From contig NZ_VDBO01000017.1 of assembly GCF_005930355.1 (NCBI RefSeq), positions 1-64,000 on the forward strand: a stretch of DNA of 64,000 nt, given 5' to 3'. Under the pieces are notes generated by a model. That model had not been told where the DNA came from. It saw nothing but the letters and a program-made list of their open reading frames with translations, and ran no database searches. This DNA is from Paenibacillus sinopodophylli. GTDB lineage: Bacteria > Bacillota > Bacilli > Paenibacillales > Paenibacillaceae. The position numbers and the translations under genes are program-made. Below, in pieces: positions 60,289 to 64,000 of the stretch (position 1 is its first letter; each line of letters begins with the position of its first letter).

Positions 60289-61131
60289 TCACCCCGTTGT
60301 ATGTACTGCCAAATCGGCTATTTGGTCCGATGGATAATAACGTATCGCTGAGTGCTCTGTGTCTGCTGAAGCCGCTGCACCAATGGCTAATGCCATTTCT
60401 GCTGAGCGCCCCATTGCTCGCGCTACATCTTCTCCTTTAATAGGACGATACTTGCGCAATGGACCGACCATCACAAATTTCAATCCTCTGGAGGCAATAG
60501 CACCGAACCGCTCTCCTGGTCTTACATCATCCCGCTCACCAAGCAATAAGGACGGCTGAAAGACGTGAATATTCGGAATAGATAGCTTGGCGATGGCATC
60601 CTGCAGCTCGCCTTTTACTCTGCTATAGAAGATGCGCGAGCTAGAATCTGCTCCCATTGCCGTAACGACAGAATAAACCTTAGTCCCTGCTCTTTCAGCG
60701 AATTTCGCCAGCCTTAGCGGATATTCATAGTCCACTCTTCGGAATGCTTCCTGCGTCTTGGCTATTTTTATAGTTGTGCCTAACGCACAATACACAACAT
60801 CCGCTTCGAGCTGCATTAAAGCCTCTTCCATATGATCAAAGTCAGCTACAATCAACCTGAGCTTTGCCTTCTGATCACTTAACGCATCTAATTCATCTAC
60901 TTTAATCGCCCGCCTCGATAGCACCGTTACCTTAGTAACATGATGATTACGAAGCAGTTGCTCAAGCAAAGCAACACCTATCAAGCCGGTTGCTCCGACT
61001 AGCAGAACATGATAGCCGGCTAAACTGCTGTTAGAGGAGCTTCCTTGTGCATCCGTCAGCATCCGATTAGATTCAAACGTCAATGAAAACCCTCCTCCTG
61101 CTGCCGATACACAGCCCGTTTCTTTACTCAT
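60289..61131 (-). CDS. Atypical SDR, HTATIP2/TIP30-like NAD(P)-binding protein
   Basis: This is a 280-residue protein with a Rossmann fold: the dinucleotide-binding GATGLIGVALLEQLL starts only at residue ~45, after a ~40-residue N-terminal extension that may be unneeded (an internal ATG has no ribosome-binding site). Further motifs are YCALGTTIKIAKTQEAFRRVDY, SVVTAMGADSSS, FYSRVKGELQDAI with a YxxxK-like SR(VK) variant, and VFQPSLLLGERDD. This is the set of NAD(P)H-binding proteins near TIP30; the substrate is unknown. Its ATG overlaps the kinase stop (ATGA). Sitting between a sporulation-type kinase and rluF is not a known module. Confidence 0.78.
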   Translation of the reverse strand: MSKETGCVSAAGGGFSLTFESNRMLTDAQGSSSNSSLAGYHVLLVGATGLIGVALLEQLLRNHHVTKVTVLSRRAIKVDELDALSDQKAKLRLIVADFDHMEEALMQLEADVVYCALGTTIKIAKTQEAFRRVDYEYPLRLAKFAERAGTKVYSVVTAMGADSSSRIFYSRVKGELQDAIAKLSIPNIHVFQPSLLLGERDDVRPGERFGAIASRGLKFVMVGPLRKYRPIKGEDVARAMGRSAEMALAIGAAASADTEHSAIRYYPSDQIADLAVHTTG

Positions 61132-62963
61132 GCTTCCAGTATACCGCTCTCTCTTACTTCTTTCAAAGCGGGAAGCATTAAATTTATCGTCGTTCCGACA
61201 TTAACCTGGCTTTTGATTTCCATTGTTCCGCGGTGGCTGTTAATAATACGCTGGGTAACCATAATTCCGAGTCCCGTTCCCGTCTCTTTGCCTGTGAAAA
61301 AAGGATCGCCGATCTTCGAGATCATTTCCTCTGGTATACCCATGCCTTCATCTGTAATCGCTATCGCAATATACTCCCGCTTATGGGTAATGTAGATATG
61401 AATCTTGCCCCCGCTAGGCATTGCTTCAATCGCATTCTTGATTAGGTTAATAAATACCTGCTTCAGTTGATTCTCCTCGCACGAGATAAGGCATCTTTCT
61501 TCCGTCAACGACACGCGAAACTCAATATTGTGAAGCAGCGCCTCGCTGTTCATCAAAGCGATCACATCCTCCAGCACATCCCGCAAATCTTTGGTCACAA
61601 ATCGGGTCGCCTGCGGCTTGGCCAATATGAGAAACTCCCCAACAATTAAATTGATTCGGTCGAGTTCAGAGAGCATCAACGCTACATGCGAGAGCGCCAG
61701 CTTCTTACTCTCCTGCTGCAGCTGCAGAAACCCACGAAGCGTCGTCAGCGGATTACGTATTTCATGTGCTACGCCAGCTGCAAGCTGCCCCACTGTTGTC
61801 AGCTTCTCCGATCTGCGCAGCAGCTCTTCCATTTTGTTGCGGCTTCTCATATCCCTTGATATGCTGGCGAATGCGCGGATCGTACCGTCGGAGTCGCGAA
61901 TAGGGGAGATCGTCACGCTAACGGGAATAAGCTCTCCCAGCTTGGTCATACGCATCGTTTCCTGTGCAGGCAGTACTTTTCCTGATAATATCTGATTCAG
62001 CATTTGTCTCTTCTCAGTTTCATGCGAAATTGGCAGGATTGGATGCACAAGCCCTATCGCTTCCTCTTCCTCGTAGCCAAAAAGCAGCTCAAATGCCCGA
62101 TTGACCTGTATGACCTTGCCGTCGAGATCAGTGAGATGAATAGCATCACTCGTATGGTTAATAAATGATTCCAAATGCTCCTTCATGCGCCGATTCTCTT
62201 CAAATGCCCTACGTAGCTTGTTCATATAAATACTTAAATTTTGCGACATCGCATTGACCTTGAGCGCTAGCAGGCCAAACTCATCCTTCCGTTTAATACG
62301 AATCGGCTGTTGAAACCGCGCGGAGGATACCTCATTGACCTTCCATAATATATCCTTCAGTGGTCTGATCATGACACCAACAAGCCAGTAGCTGATAATA
62401 AAAACGAGCACCATCATAATCCCCACATACATAAACGTATCATTTCGCTTCTGATTGATCAGCTGTATAATACTCTCGCCATCATAGACAACGCTAATCA
62501 TGTAGCTGCCTCTTGGTTTCGTATCGTAAAAGCTTCTATAATAGGCTTTACCGTTGATGACCATCTTTCTCAGCTCGAATCCACTCTCCTTCACTTTGGC
62601 TATAATGGATTGATCGCCTCTCGCATCCACATAGGTGTAATTTCCATAGAGAATGGATAATGTATCTTGCTCAAATACGGTTATTTCCTTTATATTTGGA
62701 TTTATTGTTCTCACCATTTCAATTATATGTTCGAGACCTGTAGAGTCATATGAGTGCATCCATGCTCCGATCCCAGGCCTCTGCTCATATGCCGAAAAGG
62801 ATTCAGCAATATGCATAGACGTTTCTTGCATAGATTGGCGTGCTTGCTCTCTCATACTCGTCACCATCGAGTACTCGCTTAAAATGTGGTGTATGATGAA
62901 AAAGGTAAATAAGATAAGTGTAATCAAGACAGAGAACTTCATCTTAATCGACAATAATGACAC
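61128..62963 (-). CDS. Sensor histidine kinase with PAS domain (sporulation-kinase type)
   Basis: This is a protein of about 611 residues. TM1 (FSVLITLILFTFFIIHHIL) and TM2 (YVGIMMVLVFIISYWLVGVMI) flank an extracytoplasmic sensor of ~150 residues; then HAMP, a PAS domain (FINHTSDAIHLTDLDGKVIQVNRAFELLFGYEEEEAIG...), HisKA with phospho-acceptor His in AAGVAHEIRNPLTTLRGFLQLQQ and HATPase_c (NLIKNAIEAMP, DEGMGIPEEM, GTGLGIMVTQRIINSH). This arrangement resembles KinB/KinE-like kinases that feed Spo0F; direct phosphotransfer is inferred. The start is uncertain: GTG 62963 abuts AAGGA, TTG 62954 is 10 nt from it. Three DnaA boxes lie within about 130 bp upstream. Confidence 0.9.
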   Translation of the reverse strand: MSLLSIKMKFSVLITLILFTFFIIHHILSEYSMVTSMREQARQSMQETSMHIAESFSAYEQRPGIGAWMHSYDSTGLEHIIEMVRTINPNIKEITVFEQDTLSILYGNYTYVDARGDQSIIAKVKESGFELRKMVINGKAYYRSFYDTKPRGSYMISVVYDGESIIQLINQKRNDTFMYVGIMMVLVFIISYWLVGVMIRPLKDILWKVNEVSSARFQQPIRIKRKDEFGLLALKVNAMSQNLSIYMNKLRRAFEENRRMKEHLESFINHTSDAIHLTDLDGKVIQVNRAFELLFGYEEEEAIGLVHPILPISHETEKRQMLNQILSGKVLPAQETMRMTKLGELIPVSVTISPIRDSDGTIRAFASISRDMRSRNKMEELLRRSEKLTTVGQLAAGVAHEIRNPLTTLRGFLQLQQESKKLALSHVALMLSELDRINLIVGEFLILAKPQATRFVTKDLRDVLEDVIALMNSEALLHNIEFRVSLTEERCLISCEENQLKQVFINLIKNAIEAMPSGGKIHIYITHKREYIAIAITDEGMGIPEEMISKIGDPFFTGKETGTGLGIMVTQRIINSHRGTMEIKSQVNVGTTINLMLPALKEVRESGILEA

Positions 62964-62996
62964 ATCCTTTTGAACAAAAACGAGTTTATTAACAAC

Positions 62997-63090
62997 TTAT
63001 ACACATTACTAACAGTTATTGTACACATGCCTTAATAAAATGTGGGTACTTCTGTGCATATTAACGAAGTTATCCACAATGTTATCCACC
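62997..63090. promoter_or_regulatory. DnaA-box cluster between the kinase gene and tadA
   Basis: Plus strand: TTATACACA (62997-63005) and TTATCCACA (63070-63078) match the DnaA-box consensus TTATNCACA; TTATCCACC (63082-63090) differs at one base. Degenerate sites (TTGTACACA, TGTGCATAT) lie between. The stretch is AT-rich and divergent, with the minus-strand kinase on one side and tadA on the other. Confidence 0.6.
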
Positions 63091-63153
63091 ACATGTTAAC
63101 AACAGAATATTTGTTCGTTGTATAATGATTATTTTGTAAAGGAGCTTTACTCC

Positions 63154-63621
63154 ATGATAAGAGAACTAGAAGACCAACATTGGATGCAAGCAGCTATTGA
63201 AGAAGCCAAAAAAGCCGAGCAGATTGGAGAGGTTCCTATCGGAGCGGTTATTGTTAGAAATAACGAAATTATCGGGAGAGGCTACAATTTGCGCGAGACA
63301 CAGTTCGATCCAACCGCTCATGCCGAAATGGTAGCTATCCGTGACGCCTGCGAACGCATCGGCGCATGGAGATTGCTGGATTGTACATTATATGTCACGT
63401 TAGAGCCTTGTCCAATGTGCGCTGGTGCCATTGTCCAATCCCGAGTCAAGCGTGTCGTATACGGTACCACTGATCCGAAGGCTGGATGTGCAGGAACACT
63501 TATGAATTTACTACAAGAGCCCCGTTTCAACCATGAAACGGAGCTCACCAGTGGTATTCTGCAGCCTGAATGTGCATTATTGCTAAAGCAGTTCTTTCGC
63601 CGCCTACGTGAAAAAAAATAA
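63154..63621 (+). CDS. tadA: tRNA-specific adenosine deaminase
   Basis: TadA converts adenosine-34 of tRNA-Arg(ACG) to inosine. The protein has 155 residues and belongs to the cytidine/deoxycytidylate deaminase fold. Zinc ligands are in TAHAEMVAI (His, catalytic Glu) and PCPMCAGAIVQSRVKRVVYG. ATG 63154 has AAAGGAG 9 nt upstream; the frame start at 63118 has none. In B. subtilis tadA lies directly upstream of scr-dnaX; here dnaX and scr are about 59 kb away on the other strand. Confidence 0.95.
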   Translation: MIRELEDQHWMQAAIEEAKKAEQIGEVPIGAVIVRNNEIIGRGYNLRETQFDPTAHAEMVAIRDACERIGAWRLLDCTLYVTLEPCPMCAGAIVQSRVKRVVYGTTDPKAGCAGTLMNLLQEPRFNHETELTSGILQPECALLLKQFFRRLREKK

Positions 63622-63624
63622 ATT

Positions 63625-63819
63625 CTACAGTCCATCACGGCGTATCGTAATATGGGTTAGCTCATCTCTTTGTATATACTGTAACGCAACAATAAGCTGA
63701 TCGGCCTCTTCGCTAATTGCTAGAACATCCGGATCTGTCAAGCTGCCGCGCGCTTCGGCTATTTCATGAAGCTTTAGCCGCAGCGACTGCAATTGTTTAA
63801 GCAAGTGTTTTTTGTCCAT
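63625..63819 (-). CDS. Spo0E-family aspartyl-phosphate phosphatase
   Basis: This is a protein of about 64 residues with two helices. The family signature appears as LRLKLHEIAEARGSLTDPDVLAISEEADQLIVAL, with SEEAD in place of the usual SQELD that inserts into the Spo0A active site. Spo0E members dephosphorylate Spo0A-P and so restrain sporulation; the Ala in place of Leu could weaken activity. The start is unclear: ATG 63819 has AAGGAG 18 nt upstream, while GTG 63852 would be only ~12 nt after the predicted transcript start. tadA is convergent, ending 4 bp away. Confidence 0.78.
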   Translation of the reverse strand: MDKKHLLKQLQSLRLKLHEIAEARGSLTDPDVLAISEEADQLIVALQYIQRDELTHITIRRDGL

Positions 63820-63870
63820 AGCTCGCTTCGGGGCACGCTCCTTATCTAGCACTCATGTGGTAATGCTTCT

Positions 63871-63947
63871 ATTATACTCTCCGCGAAATAAGGAGTTTGT
63901 AAAAACTTGTCGACGAACGTAGACAATTTTCGGGCATTTTTCGACAA
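63871..63947 (-). promoter_or_regulatory. Promoter with 0A-box-like sites for the Spo0E-like gene
   Basis: A TATAAT (-10, minus strand, 63871-63876) lies upstream of the gene without a good -35. Further up, TTCGACAA (63940-63947) is the complement of TTGTCGAA, an exact Spo0A box, and TTGTCGAC (63907-63914) on the plus strand matches 7 of 8. These lie about 43-83 bp before the predicted start, where an activator could act. Confidence 0.5.
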
Positions 63948-64000
63948 AATGAAGCTATTTATTCCAAATTATAGTTCTTTATCACTACTAAAATCAATCA

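Noticed and set aside
1..64000. CRISPR arrays, insertion sequences, tRNA genes, T-box leaders
   Set aside because: I looked for regularly spaced repeats, transposase motifs, cloverleaf tRNA ends and the T-box GGTGG-ACCGCG core and found none I can support.

Overview
The window is a chromosomal segment of a spore-forming Gram-positive bacterium of the Bacillales, most likely Paenibacillaceae (Paenibacillus or a close relative). The assignment rests on gene content and order: 16S rRNA, bofA, yaaL, recR, yaaK/ybaB, dnaX and the long Bacillus-type SRP RNA in the order known from Bacillus subtilis, then rpmE, rho, murA, spo0F, pyrG, rpoE, argS, speB, speE, a pbpG-like PBP and ywhD, which are neighbours in B. 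subtilis at a different place near the origin. Sporulation genes are frequent (bofA, a YhcN-like lipoprotein, spo0F, pbpG, a gerA/B/C operon, a Spo0E-like phosphatase, a sporulation-type histidine kinase). Comparisons with B. subtilis are from memory, not from a search.

Layout. 1-4.5 kb (minus strand): start of a 16S rRNA gene with tandem promoters, bofA-yaaL-recR-ybaB-dnaX, SRP RNA. 4.5-17.3 kb (mostly minus): YhcN-like lipoprotein, rpmE, an unassigned radical SAM protein, rho, murA, spo0F, pyrG, rpoE, a plus-strand intracellular-type subtilase, argS, a DUF1934 protein, a hypoxanthine-DNA glycosylase. 17.4-19.2 kb: agmatinase and spermidine synthase. 19.2-31.0 kb (minus): an accessory carbohydrate island (broken ABC transporter gene, SurA-like lipoprotein, secreted beta-helix protein, YesN/YesM two-component system, solute-binding protein, two permeases, FAD oxidoreductase) placed between speE and pbpG. 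31.3-38.2 kb (plus): PBP, small membrane protein, qoxABCD terminal oxidase. 39.6-42.6 kb (minus): ECF sigma factor, zinc anti-sigma factor and two membrane proteins. 42.9-52.4 kb: ywhD, an M1 peptidase with a membrane partner, a secreted protein with a copper-amine-oxidase-N-like segment, a gerABC operon, and an NlpC/P60 hydrolase behind a c-di-AMP riboswitch. 52.6-64 kb: photolyase, MFS transporter, acetyltransferase, YkuI-type EAL protein, motAB, RluF-type pseudouridine synthase, SDR protein, PAS histidine kinase, tadA, Spo0E-like protein.

Regulatory signals are unusually readable. I see a sigma-H promoter before spo0F, sigma-F/G-type promoters before pbpG and the YhcN-like gene, a pyrG promoter whose transcript starts GGGC followed by an attenuator-like hairpin (the arrangement known for CTP-sensing reiterative transcription), a ydaO/yuaA (c-di-AMP) riboswitch that runs into a Shine-Dalgarno sequence, 0A-box sequences before the Spo0E-like gene, and a DnaA-box cluster between the histidine kinase and tadA.

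The most system-like candidate without a known description is the ECF operon at 39.6-42.6 kb. Its sigma gene appears to have no ATG/GTG/TTG start compatible with a full sigma region 2, and its third gene carries three copies of a TM2-like module marked by PGxGH. A dispersed intergenic repeat (three partial copies) and a 19-bp perfect palindrome behind motB are further unexplained structures.
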